Source: Planctomycetota bacterium
GTDB lineage: Bacteria; Planctomycetota; PUPC01; DSUN01
Assembly (NCBI GenBank): GCA_016872875.1
Contig: VGYW01000113.1
Location: 1-19,595 of the forward strand
Direction of reading: 5' to 3'
DNA length: 19,595 nt
In this document: piece by piece, positions 13,180 through 19,595 of the stretch
How the letters are laid out: each line of letters opens with the position of its first letter
Numbering within the stretch: the first letter of the stretch is position 1
The notes under the pieces: model-generated
Told to the model about the DNA's origin: nothing
Databases searched by the model: none
The model's input: the letters and a program-made list of their open reading frames with translations, nothing else
Position numbers and translations under genes: made by a program

Positions 13180-15405
13180 ATGAGGAAACTGCTCGCCGCC
13201 GCTTCGCTTCTGGCAGGAGCGCTTTGCCACGCGGGCGTCGTCACCGAGCGCTGGGGCGCGGCGGGCCGAGTGCAGCACCAGGGCACAATCGCCTTCGAGC
13301 GGCGAGAAGGCGAAGGCACGCTCCTGCGCCTCGACCTCTCGGCCCTGCCCAAAGAGACAAAGGTCTACCGCGCGCGCCTCTTCTTCTCGCGGCCTGGACG
13401 CTACGGCACCGGCTTCGACATCGTGGCCATTCAGCCCCCTCTCCCTCGGGGAGAGGGCCGGGGTGAGGGTGCCCTTCCGCCCGATGGCAAGGGCAAACTC
13501 AAGGTGCTCGGCCGGCCGCTCCAATTGGCGGCACCACACTGGCGCTGGTTCGATGCCACAGAGGTCGTGCGTGAGTGGGTCAAGAAGGAGGCGAAGCCGG
13601 GGCTTCTCCTGCTCCGCAAGGCGCCGCAACACGACGAGAAGGCGGCCTATCTCGAGATCGCCTACGAGGGTCAGCCAAGCTCCGCCATGCCGCCCCAGGC
13701 CACGGAGGTCAAAGCCTTCTATCGCAGCGGACAGGTCTTCATCACATTCAAGGAGGTGGAGAGCTTCGCCGGCGGCAAGGAGGATATCACCTGGGGCGAG
13801 CTGGCCGACCGCTTCCGCGGCATTGACTACGAAGGCCCCATCCCAAACGACCTCAAGAGCGAGATTCGCTACCGCATCTACGCGGCGCCCAAGCCCATCA
13901 CCGCCGCCAGCCTCGGCGAGGCCCAGCTCGTCGGCGAAGCCGTCCCTGGCTCCCTCTACAACACGCGCCTTGTGCCCGACGGCGATTTCATCGCGCAGCG
14001 CCCCAAGGCGCCTGCGCTCCGCCTCGCGGTCGAGCCGGGCAAGCCGCTGCTGCCAGGCTACGGCCTCTTCGCCCACACCGTCGCCCAGCACGGCCACTGG
14101 CACTACGCGGTAGTCACCTGCATCAATGGCATCGAGAACACATCGGAGCTTTCCGAGCGGAACGTGGCCGGCCCAATCGAGCAGCGCCCTGCCCCGCCCG
14201 AGCCGGTCCTCCAGCGCGACGTGGTGACTGACCTCCGCGACGGCCGCTCCTACCACGAGCAGTGGCACTCCTATTGGGCCGTCCCGCCCCAGGCCCCGCG
14301 GCCCACCCGCTACGACCTTGCCGTGGGCTTTTGCCCCGACTCGATGACCCACCCGGCCCCGCTGACCTTCACCCGCGGCCATACCTGGGGCAACAAGCCC
14401 GAAATGCCTGGCCCTGAGCCACGCCGCGGCATCTTCATGAGCATGTGCGACGACCCCGAGAACGGCTTCTGGACCGGCATCAACGACGCCCGCGACACCC
14501 TCAAGGGCATCGAGGAGGGCGCCTGGAAGCCCTTCGCACACAACCGCCAGGAAGCCCTCATCAAATGGGCACAGAAGCGCTGGGAGATTGACCCCCAGCG
14601 GATCGCCTCAGGCATCGGCGCCTGGGGCATGTGGGAGATCAAGCGCGCCGACCTCTACGCCCACATCCACGGCTGGGGAATGCCAGAGGTCACGAAGGGC
14701 TTCCAGTGCTGGGACTGGGCGCGCGGCGTCTGGGGCCAGCCCGATGCCTACAAGGGCAAGCCCGACGACGAGAACCCCTTCTTCCTCCAGGACTACACCC
14801 GCTGGGTGCTCGACAACCCGGCCAAGGAGCTCCCCTTCTTCCACGTCCACGTCGGCTGGGGCATGCACTCCACCGAGATGGGCTGGCCCCCCTTCCCGCG
14901 CTTCGTCCGGGCCATGATGGACACCCGCCGCGCATTCGCCATGCACTCCGCCGCACTCGGCGAGGCCATGCGCCAGGGCATCACTGACCTTCGACGCGAC
15001 CAGGCCCTCCCCGCCTTCGGCAACTGCTCCCTCGACGACAACCTCGGCGAAGGCGACCTCCTCTCCGGCGAGCCCTTCGGCCAGATCAACGCCTACCTCG
15101 TCTGGGAGAGCGCCACCATCGTGGACGAGCCCGGCCTCTTCGAGATCACCGTCTGGCTCTGGGGCGGCGACTCCCAGCGCCGCGGCGCCGCGCCGCTCGA
15201 CGCCTGCACGGTTGACCTCACCCCTCGCCGCTGCCAGCGCTTCAGGCCCAAGCCCGGCGACGCCATCGCATGGACCAGCCTCAACCTCGCCACAGGCGCC
15301 GAGGCCCAATCCGGCCGCCTCACCGCCGACAACCTTGGCCTCTCCACCATCCGCTCCCTCGCCCTCACCAAAGAAAAGCACCGCATCATCCTCAAGCGCC
15401 AGTGA
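13180..15405 (+). CDS. Secreted multidomain protein, paralogue 3, serine replaced by alanine
   Basis: This is a 741-residue protein with a signal peptide (MRKLLAAASLLAGALCHAG). It has the same order as paralogue 2: DNRLRE-like at ~20-163 (LLRLDLSALPKETKVYRARL ... YLEIAYEG), FN3-like at ~175-340 and a hydrolase-like C-terminal half. The elbow position reads IGAWGM, with Ala at 481 where paralogues 1 and 2 have Ser. The block LPAFGNCSLDDNLGEGD is conserved. Residues ~85-101 (PPLPRGEGRGEGALPP region) come from a palindromic repeat. Start ATG has AGAGGA nine bases upstream, 17 bases after the previous stop. It is closer to paralogue 2 than to 1 (for example NVAGPI.QRP in both). If the fold is a hydrolase, this copy may be a non-catalytic binding version. 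Confidence 0.8.
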   Translation: MRKLLAAASLLAGALCHAGVVTERWGAAGRVQHQGTIAFERREGEGTLLRLDLSALPKETKVYRARLFFSRPGRYGTGFDIVAIQPPLPRGEGRGEGALPPDGKGKLKVLGRPLQLAAPHWRWFDATEVVREWVKKEAKPGLLLLRKAPQHDEKAAYLEIAYEGQPSSAMPPQATEVKAFYRSGQVFITFKEVESFAGGKEDITWGELADRFRGIDYEGPIPNDLKSEIRYRIYAAPKPITAASLGEAQLVGEAVPGSLYNTRLVPDGDFIAQRPKAPALRLAVEPGKPLLPGYGLFAHTVAQHGHWHYAVVTCINGIENTSELSERNVAGPIEQRPAPPEPVLQRDVVTDLRDGRSYHEQWHSYWAVPPQAPRPTRYDLAVGFCPDSMTHPAPLTFTRGHTWGNKPEMPGPEPRRGIFMSMCDDPENGFWTGINDARDTLKGIEEGAWKPFAHNRQEALIKWAQKRWEIDPQRIASGIGAWGMWEIKRADLYAHIHGWGMPEVTKGFQCWDWARGVWGQPDAYKGKPDDENPFFLQDYTRWVLDNPAKELPFFHVHVGWGMHSTEMGWPPFPRFVRAMMDTRRAFAMHSAALGEAMRQGITDLRRDQALPAFGNCSLDDNLGEGDLLSGEPFGQINAYLVWESATIVDEPGLFEITVWLWGGDSQRRGAAPLDACTVDLTPRRCQRFRPKPGDAIAWTSLNLATGAEAQSGRLTADNLGLSTIRSLALTKEKHRIILKRQ
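13435..13472 (+). repeat. 45-bp-type palindrome inside the coding sequence of paralogue 3
   Basis: The bases 13437-13472 match the 36-base core of the spacer repeat at 3531-3566 with one substitution (C for A after GAGAGGG-C). The CCCTCTCCC/GGGAGAGGG stem is intact. The segment is read in frame as PPLPRGEGRGEGA and has no counterpart at this point in paralogue 2. Confidence 0.9.
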
Positions 15406-15434
15406 CGGTTCACGGGTAGCCCCCAGGCCTCCTC

Positions 15435-15542
15435 CCTCTTCAATCGTCCTCCTCCTCGTCCCTCGTCCTCGTCCTCGATTCCCTTGGCTCACGGGGAGAA
15501 GAGTCGAGGACGATGGACGAGGGACGAGGACGACTGAAGAGG
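15435..15542. repeat. Long inverted repeat of GGACGA words downstream of paralogue 3
   Basis: The arms 15435-15481 and 15501-15542 pair over about 41 bases with few mismatches and one 6-base insertion in the left arm. They are made of CGTCCTC and GGACGAGG words. The element starts 30 bases after the stop codon of paralogue 3 and could end its transcript, although no T-run follows. Confidence 0.85.
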
Positions 15543-15591
15543 CATGATGGCCACGCCGGACCCGGTGGCCATGCTGTCACGGCCCGCTTCC

Positions 15592-15620
15592 TCGACAATC
15601 CGGCGGCCAACTGCTATAAT
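15592..15620 (+). promoter_or_regulatory. Strong sigma70-like promoter for rsmE
   Basis: TCGACA (15592-15597), a 17-base spacer and a perfect TATAAT (15615-15620) precede rsmE. The start point would fall near 15627, giving a leader of only about 15 bases that holds the GAAGAAGGA ribosome site. Confidence 0.65.
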
Positions 15621-15640
15621 GGCGAAGAAGGATGTGGCTG

Positions 15641-16390
15641 ATGCACCGCTTCTATCTCCCCGAGATGGGGACGGATAACCACTTGTGGCTCGATGGCGAG
15701 GAGGGTCACCACGCCGTCCGCGTGCTGCGCCTCGCCGCAGGCGATGAGGTGGGGCTCTTCGACGGCTCGGGCATCGAGTGCCTCGGCAGCGTCGAGCGCG
15801 TCGAGCGCGACAGGGCGAAGGTCGTCGTCCACCGCCGCGAGATGGTGGACCGCGACCCCGCCCTGAAGGTCACGCTCGGCTGCGCCGTCGTGAAGGCCAA
15901 GGCGATGGACGAACTTGTCGAGGCCTGCGCCGAGATGGGCCTCCGCGAGCTTGTCCCCGTCGAGACCCGCCGCTGCGTCCCGAAGCTGGAACGCAAGGAG
16001 GCCGCACACCTGGCCCGCTGGCAGCGCATCGCAATCGAGGCGTCCAAGCTGTCGGGGCGAACGACCGTGACCCGCGTCGCGGCGCCGCGCCCACTGCCCG
16101 CGCTCCTCGAAAAGGCAGGGCAGTGGGACCTCCGCCTCATCTTCTCGCCGGCCGACGACGCTCTGGCGCTCGGCGCGGTGCTGCGGGCACACGAGCGGCC
16201 GCGCTCGGCCATTTTCCTCATCGGGCCAGAGGGCGGCTTCGAGGAGGGCGAGCTGCGCGACGCCGCGGCCGCCGGCTTCGAGGCCGTCAGGCTCGGACGC
16301 AGCACGCTCCGCGCCGAGACCGCCGCCGCCGCCGCCGCACTCGCCGCCATCCTCTTCCACTACGAGAACGCCCAGATGATCGGCCACTGA
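15641..16390 (+). CDS. rsmE: 16S rRNA (uracil1498-N3)-methyltransferase RsmE
   Basis: This 249-residue SPOUT-class methyltransferase transfers a methyl group from S-adenosylmethionine to N3 of U1498 in 16S rRNA, in the small-subunit decoding region. The N-terminal RNA-binding part begins MHRFYLPEMG and has the motif GHHAVRVLRLAAGDEV. The C-terminal knot has the family's signature pieces: a conserved LVPVETRRC region, KLSGRTTV, IGPEGGFEEGEL and the final LRAETAAAAA. Length is usual for the family. The ATG at 15641 is preferred over the one at 15632, because AAGGA lies eight bases before it and most RsmE proteins start MHRF; at 15632 the ribosome site would touch the start codon. It has its own promoter and is followed by a REP-like pair, so it is probably expressed separately from the paralogue cluster. 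Confidence 0.93.
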   Translation: MHRFYLPEMGTDNHLWLDGEEGHHAVRVLRLAAGDEVGLFDGSGIECLGSVERVERDRAKVVVHRREMVDRDPALKVTLGCAVVKAKAMDELVEACAEMGLRELVPVETRRCVPKLERKEAAHLARWQRIAIEASKLSGRTTVTRVAAPRPLPALLEKAGQWDLRLIFSPADDALALGAVLRAHERPRSAIFLIGPEGGFEEGELRDAAAAGFEAVRLGRSTLRAETAAAAAALAAILFHYENAQMIGH

Positions 16391-16405
16391 ACACTCCTGG
16401 GAGAG

Positions 16406-16490
16406 GTTTGTAGTTCGGCCTTTAGGCGGCTCTTGAGCGGATAGTGCTGCCCCCGAGACCATAAGACCGCCTAAAGGCCGAACTACGAAC
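16406..16490. repeat. REP-like pair, head-outward arrangement
   Basis: The arms 16406-16429 and 16467-16490 (24 bases) pair with one mismatch around a 37-base loop. The unit is the same as at 10743-10807 (GTTYGTAGTTCGGCCTTTAGGCGG type), but here the GTAG heads lie on the outside, so the two pairs are arranged oppositely. It fills most of the 147-bp gap between rsmE and the ABC-F gene. Confidence 0.88.
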
Positions 16491-16537
16491 GCGCTCATTC
16501 CCCCTCATTCGGCGATCGCAAATCGGAAATCTGCTAG

Positions 16538-18418
16538 ATGCCTTTAGTTTCCGTTCACAACGTGTCGAAGGCCTACGGCACCCGAATCCTGATCGAGGAC
16601 GCAAACGTCACGCTCCACCCCGGCGACCGGCTGGGCGTGGTGGGCGCGAACGGCACGGGCAAGACCACCCTCCTCCGCCTCATCGCGGGGCTCGCAGACC
16701 CGACGAAAGGCGACGTCCACATCGCCCGCGACACCACCCTCGGCTACCTCGAGCAGGAGCCGCAGTTCGCCGGCCACGGCACGGTGCTCGACGCCGCGCT
16801 CTCAGCCTTCAAGCGGGTCCACGAGCTCGAGGCCGAGATCGCCTCGCTCCGCGACCGGCTGGCCCACAACCCTCCCGATGCCGCCCGCGTGCTCAAGCGC
16901 CAGGGGGAGCTGGAGCACGAGTTCGAGCGCCTCGGCGGCTACACGTGCCGCCAGCGGGCCGAAGCCGTCCTCGCGGGCGTGGGCTTCCGCGGCGAGGCCA
17001 TCCACGCCGCCACCACCCGCCTCAGCGGCGGCGAGCGCAGCAGGCTCGCCATCGCACACCTACTCCTCCAGGACCCCGACGTGCTGCTGCTGGACGAGCC
17101 GACGAACCACCTCGACGTGGAGGCTCTGGAATGGCTCGAGGAGTTCCTCCACGGCTTCCACGGCGCAGCCGTCGTCGTCTCGCACGACCGCAGGTTCCTC
17201 GACAATTTCGCGCAGCGCATCCTGGAGATTGACGGCGCCCGCGTGGATGCCTACAAGGGGAACTACACCGCTTATGCCCGCCAGAAGGCCGACCGCTCGG
17301 CCCGCCACAACAAGCTCTACGAGGCGCAGCAGGCCCACATGGCGAAGGAGAAGGACTTCGTCCAGCGCTACATCGCGGGCCAGCGGAGCAAGGGGGCGCA
17401 GGGGCGCCGCAAGCTCCTCGAACGCATCGAGCCCATCGAGCGCCGCCCAGCACGCCTCAAGACCATCCACGTCCGCATCGAGCCGGTCGTCCGCGGCGGA
17501 AACGAGGTCCTCAACCTCGAAGGCGTGGGCAAGGAATACGCCGGCCGCTGGCTCTTCCACGGCCTCACCCTCCAGGTGCTCCGTGGCGACCGCATCGGCA
17601 TTGTAGGGCCGAACGGCGCGGGCAAGACCACCCTCCTCCGCCTCGTCACCGGCGAGGAGCAGCCCAGCACCGGCATCGTCCGCCTCGGCCACAACATCCG
17701 CCTGGGCTACTACCGCCAGGACCGCAACGACCTGAAGTCCAACCTTACGGTCCTCGACCAGGTCTGGATGCACGCCCCGCAGCAGCGCGCGGGCGAGGTC
17801 CGCAGCCTCCTCGGAATGTTCCTCTTCACCGAGAACGACGTCTTCAAGCGGGTGGGCGACCTCAGCGGGGGCGAGCAGGCGCGCCTCGCCCTCGCCGACC
17901 TCATCCTGTCCGCCCCCAACTTCCTCCTCCTCGACGAGCCGACCAACCACCTCGACATCCCGTCGCGCGAGTGCCTCGAAAACGCGCTCATCGCCTACGA
18001 GGGCACCGTGGTCACCGTGTCCCACGACCGCTACGTCCTCGAGCGCGTGGCGGGCAAGATACTGGAGGTCAAGGACGGCAACGCGAAGCTCTACCCTGTC
18101 CCCTTCTCGCGTTACGCCGAGCTCGCGCACCAGGCGGCCTCGGCGCCCCAGGCGGCGCCCGCCCAGCGCCCGCGTCCCGCCCCCCAGCATCCCAAGGCCC
18201 AGCCTCAGCCGCGCAAGGCGCGCTCGGCACACGTCCTCGAACACCTCATCATGGAGCATGAGGCGGCGATCCAGAACCTCCAGCACGCGATGAGCGACCC
18301 CGAAATCTTCCGCAGCCCCGATACGGTCCGCACCCTCACGGCCCAGCTCCGCAAGGTCCGCCACGAGCTCGCCGCCCTCTACGAAGAGTGGGAGCGGGCC
18401 ACCGAGGCCGCCCAATAG
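16538..18418 (+). CDS. ABC-F family ATPase (ribosome-associated, Uup/YheS-like)
   Basis: This 626-residue protein has two ABC ATPase domains and no membrane segment, the hallmark of ABC-F proteins, which act on ribosomes rather than in transport. Domain 1 has Walker A GANGTGKT (36-43), signature LSGGERSR (162-169) and Walker B LLLDEPTNHLD (183-193). The interdomain linker at ~240-310 is helical and basic (RSKGAQGRRKLLERI), where ABC-F proteins reach the peptidyl-transferase region. Domain 2 has GPNGAGKT (357-364), LSGGEQARL (442-450) and a second LLLDEPTNHLD (463-473). A Pro/Ala/Gln-rich stretch (~533-562) leads into a C-terminal coiled coil, as in Uup and YheS. The exact subfamily cannot be fixed by eye. 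The ribosome site before the ATG is poor (GGAAAT). All catalytic motifs are intact. Confidence 0.9.
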   Translation: MPLVSVHNVSKAYGTRILIEDANVTLHPGDRLGVVGANGTGKTTLLRLIAGLADPTKGDVHIARDTTLGYLEQEPQFAGHGTVLDAALSAFKRVHELEAEIASLRDRLAHNPPDAARVLKRQGELEHEFERLGGYTCRQRAEAVLAGVGFRGEAIHAATTRLSGGERSRLAIAHLLLQDPDVLLLDEPTNHLDVEALEWLEEFLHGFHGAAVVVSHDRRFLDNFAQRILEIDGARVDAYKGNYTAYARQKADRSARHNKLYEAQQAHMAKEKDFVQRYIAGQRSKGAQGRRKLLERIEPIERRPARLKTIHVRIEPVVRGGNEVLNLEGVGKEYAGRWLFHGLTLQVLRGDRIGIVGPNGAGKTTLLRLVTGEEQPSTGIVRLGHNIRLGYYRQDRNDLKSNLTVLDQVWMHAPQQRAGEVRSLLGMFLFTENDVFKRVGDLSGGEQARLALADLILSAPNFLLLDEPTNHLDIPSRECLENALIAYEGTVVTVSHDRYVLERVAGKILEVKDGNAKLYPVPFSRYAELAHQAASAPQAAPAQRPRPAPQHPKAQPQPRKARSAHVLEHLIMEHEAAIQNLQHAMSDPEIFRSPDTVRTLTAQLRKVRHELAALYEEWERATEAAQ

Positions 18419-18462
18419 CCCGCACTGTTCAGGAAAAGCGGGAAATCCGAAATGCCAAGTCC

Positions 18463-18587
18463 GAAATCCGAAGGAATACCGAGGCGCAAAACACCAATTC
18501 CTGAAACCACAGCCCGACGAGCCCTGCGCACTCTCTCCTTTTCGTCTTGGTCCCTGGGATCTCGACGTTCGAGTTCTTTCGGATTTC
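18463..18587. repeat. Imperfect inverted repeat with GAAATCCGAA arms
   Basis: GAAATCCGAA (18463-18472) is complementary to TTCGGATTTC (18578-18587), with further weak pairing beside both. The left side also has an overlapping GAAATCCGAAAT copy at about 18442. It lies in the 229-bp gap after the ABC-F gene; nothing else is seen there. Confidence 0.5.
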
Positions 18588-18647
18588 GTGCTCTGGGATT
18601 GGAGCTACCCGCAAGCCGCCGGCGAAGTCCTGCCGCTCCTTCCGACG

Positions 18648-19045
18648 TCATCCCACATAGGCGCGGAGGCCAAGGCCCACGCCCTCGTCGAACCAGTGGT
18701 CGGGCGGGAGGGAGCCGCTCCAGGTGAGGTCGCGGGCAGAGAAGATGCCGTTCAACACGTGGATCACGTCCCAATCGCCATCGGTGTTGTCCTCGGTGAT
18801 GCGGCCGGCCACGCTGAGGGACTTCAGCCAGTCGGCCTGGAACGAGCAGTTGGTGAAGCCGCCTCGGACGGCGACCGAGCCCGCAGCCCCCGTGATGTTC
18901 CACGTGCCGCCGCCGACGGAGCCGGCGATGGCGGCCTTGGCGAGGGTGGCCTTCGTCGCTCCCGCGCCGCTGAGGGTCAGGCTGGCCTGGAAGTCGCCAA
19001 CCGGCCCGCCCAGGACCTTTGAGCCAAGAGTTGCCAGGCTGGAGA
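18648..19045 (-). pseudogene. C-terminal remnant of a beta-helix type surface protein
   Basis: On the minus strand about 130 codons read like the end of a repetitive exported protein: Gly-, Ser-, Thr- and Trp-rich strands such as TLSGAGATKATLAKAAIAGS, VGGGTWNITGAAGSVAVRGG and ITEDNTDGDWDVIHVLNGIF, ending LGLRAYVG and a TGA at 18650-18648. This alternating pattern is typical of right-handed beta-helix or autotransporter-like repeats in large surface proteins. Upstream (above 19045) the frame stays open but the composition becomes Arg/Pro-rich and unlike the repeats, exactly where a 343-bp element with perfect terminal inverted repeats begins. No credible start codon or signal peptide is found. 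It is therefore most likely a decayed or interrupted gene. The specific family is not recognised. Confidence 0.5.
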
Positions 19046-19388
19046 GCCAGGTGTGCTTTTCCGAACAAACAAGACAAATCCGCCGCCAGCCCGAAGCGGG
19101 CGTCGGTTCGTCGGGCGTGGCGGCCAATTGGCTCACGCTCCGATCCTCACGAAGGGCGAAGCGCCCCCCGTGCCCCCGTGGGCAGTCCGCAAGGGACGGT
19201 GCTTCGATTGGGGCTTGATGGCGATGTCCCTTGAGGGGGGACCTTCCAGGTAACGCCAGTCTGACGAGGGGGCTGCCCGCCGCCTGCCCGACGCGGCTCG
19301 CGGCGGGTGTCGGGCTGGCCGGGTTCGGGCGGCGGATCTGTTTTGTTTTGATTTTGGGAAACAGAAGTTTCGGAAAAGCACACCTGGC
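19046..19388. mobile_element. 343-bp MITE-like element with perfect 20-bp terminal inverted repeats
   Basis: The terminal repeats are 19046-19065 (begins GCCAGGTGTGCTTTTCC) and 19369-19388, perfectly complementary over 20 bases. A second, inner pair of related arms follows (AACAAGACAAATCCGCCGCC near 19066-19088 and its complement near 19326-19345). The inside has no gene-like reading frame. The left end falls where the surface-protein remnant stops. No target-site duplication is evident by eye. Small size, terminal repeats and no transposase suggest a MITE, but a large intergenic palindrome is an alternative. Confidence 0.5.
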
Positions 19389-19432
19389 CATGGTCCTAAT
19401 GCGGCCACAGGCCGCAACCGAAGGGGATCGTG

Positions 19433-19550
19433 AAGTCCAATACTCAATATCCAACTCTCAATCCTCAATGTCCAAGTAACACGCTCGGAGCGGTTCCGCT
19501 CTTTCACTTGATTGTTGAAGATTGGATGTTGAGTATTGGATATTGGACTT
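19433..19550. repeat. 45-base inverted repeat of CAATA/CTCAA words with an inner hairpin
   Basis: The arms 19433-19477 and 19506-19550 align without gaps as complements, with perfect ends (AAGTCCAATA and TATTGGACTT) and mismatches in the middle. The arms are made of short TCCAATA/CTCAATA-like words and are visibly more AT-rich than the surroundings. The loop holds a perfect hairpin, GAGCGG/CCGCTC (19488-19501). A small perfect hairpin, TGCGGCC/GGCCGCA (19400-19416), lies just to the left. No gene is seen from 19389 to the window end. Confidence 0.8.
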
Positions 19551-19595
19551 TGTGTGTGCCGGAACATGTGCGCAAGACGCGCACGAGTCACGACG

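Noticed and set aside
11027..14541. Long minus-strand frames opposite paralogues 2 and 3
   Set aside because: These are antisense shadows; they run across gene boundaries and have no domains, whereas the plus-strand genes align with each other.
15632..15640. Upstream ATG of rsmE
   Set aside because: The ribosome site would directly touch this codon; the ATG at 15641 has proper spacing and the usual MHRF start.

Overview
This is a GC-rich bacterial window with long genes and spacers crowded with palindromes. No rRNA, tRNA or phylogenetic marker fixes the lineage. The style (a M50/HlyD adaptor operon, secreted proteins with a DNRLRE-like domain, a beta-helix type surface-protein remnant, many intergenic palindrome families) resembles Planctomycetota or a neighbouring PVC-type phylum. 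That assignment is an inference, not a measurement.

Left edge (1-1167): the C-terminal part of an IS4-type transposase, its probable right end, and a 19-codon remnant of an aldo/keto reductase gene that the insertion appears to have cut. These are followed by a long perfect hairpin made of GGGACC words and a tandem array of about 80-bp units, each containing an imperfect palindrome.

Region 1168-8346 (minus strand) is a four-gene operon, read in the order TolC-like outer-membrane channel, small secreted adaptor, GAF-domain/HlyD membrane adaptor, and PqqD-like/M50 peptidase/HlyD fusion. It looks like an envelope-spanning export or envelope-processing machine. None of the four genes carries an ATPase or an RND permease. 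The spacers are unusually long for an operon and are filled with inverted repeats.

Region 8487-15405 (plus strand, divergent from the operon) holds three consecutive secreted paralogues of about 740-770 residues. Each has a signal peptide, a DNRLRE-like beta-sandwich, an FN3-like linker and a hydrolase-like C-terminal half. The putative nucleophile serine is present in the first two and is alanine in the third. The second and third genes each carry a different genomic palindromic repeat in frame within the N-terminal domain; the same repeat families occur as non-coding copies elsewhere in the window.

Region 15592-18418 is housekeeping: rsmE (16S rRNA m3U1498 methyltransferase) behind a good sigma70-like promoter, then an ABC-F ATPase. 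The right edge (18419-19595) has a C-terminal remnant of a surface-type protein on the minus strand, a 343-bp element bounded by a perfect 20-bp inverted repeat, and another long inverted repeat.

The most notable features are the ATPase-less M50/PqqD/GAF/HlyD/TolC operon and the two unrelated palindromes inside coding sequence of sister genes.
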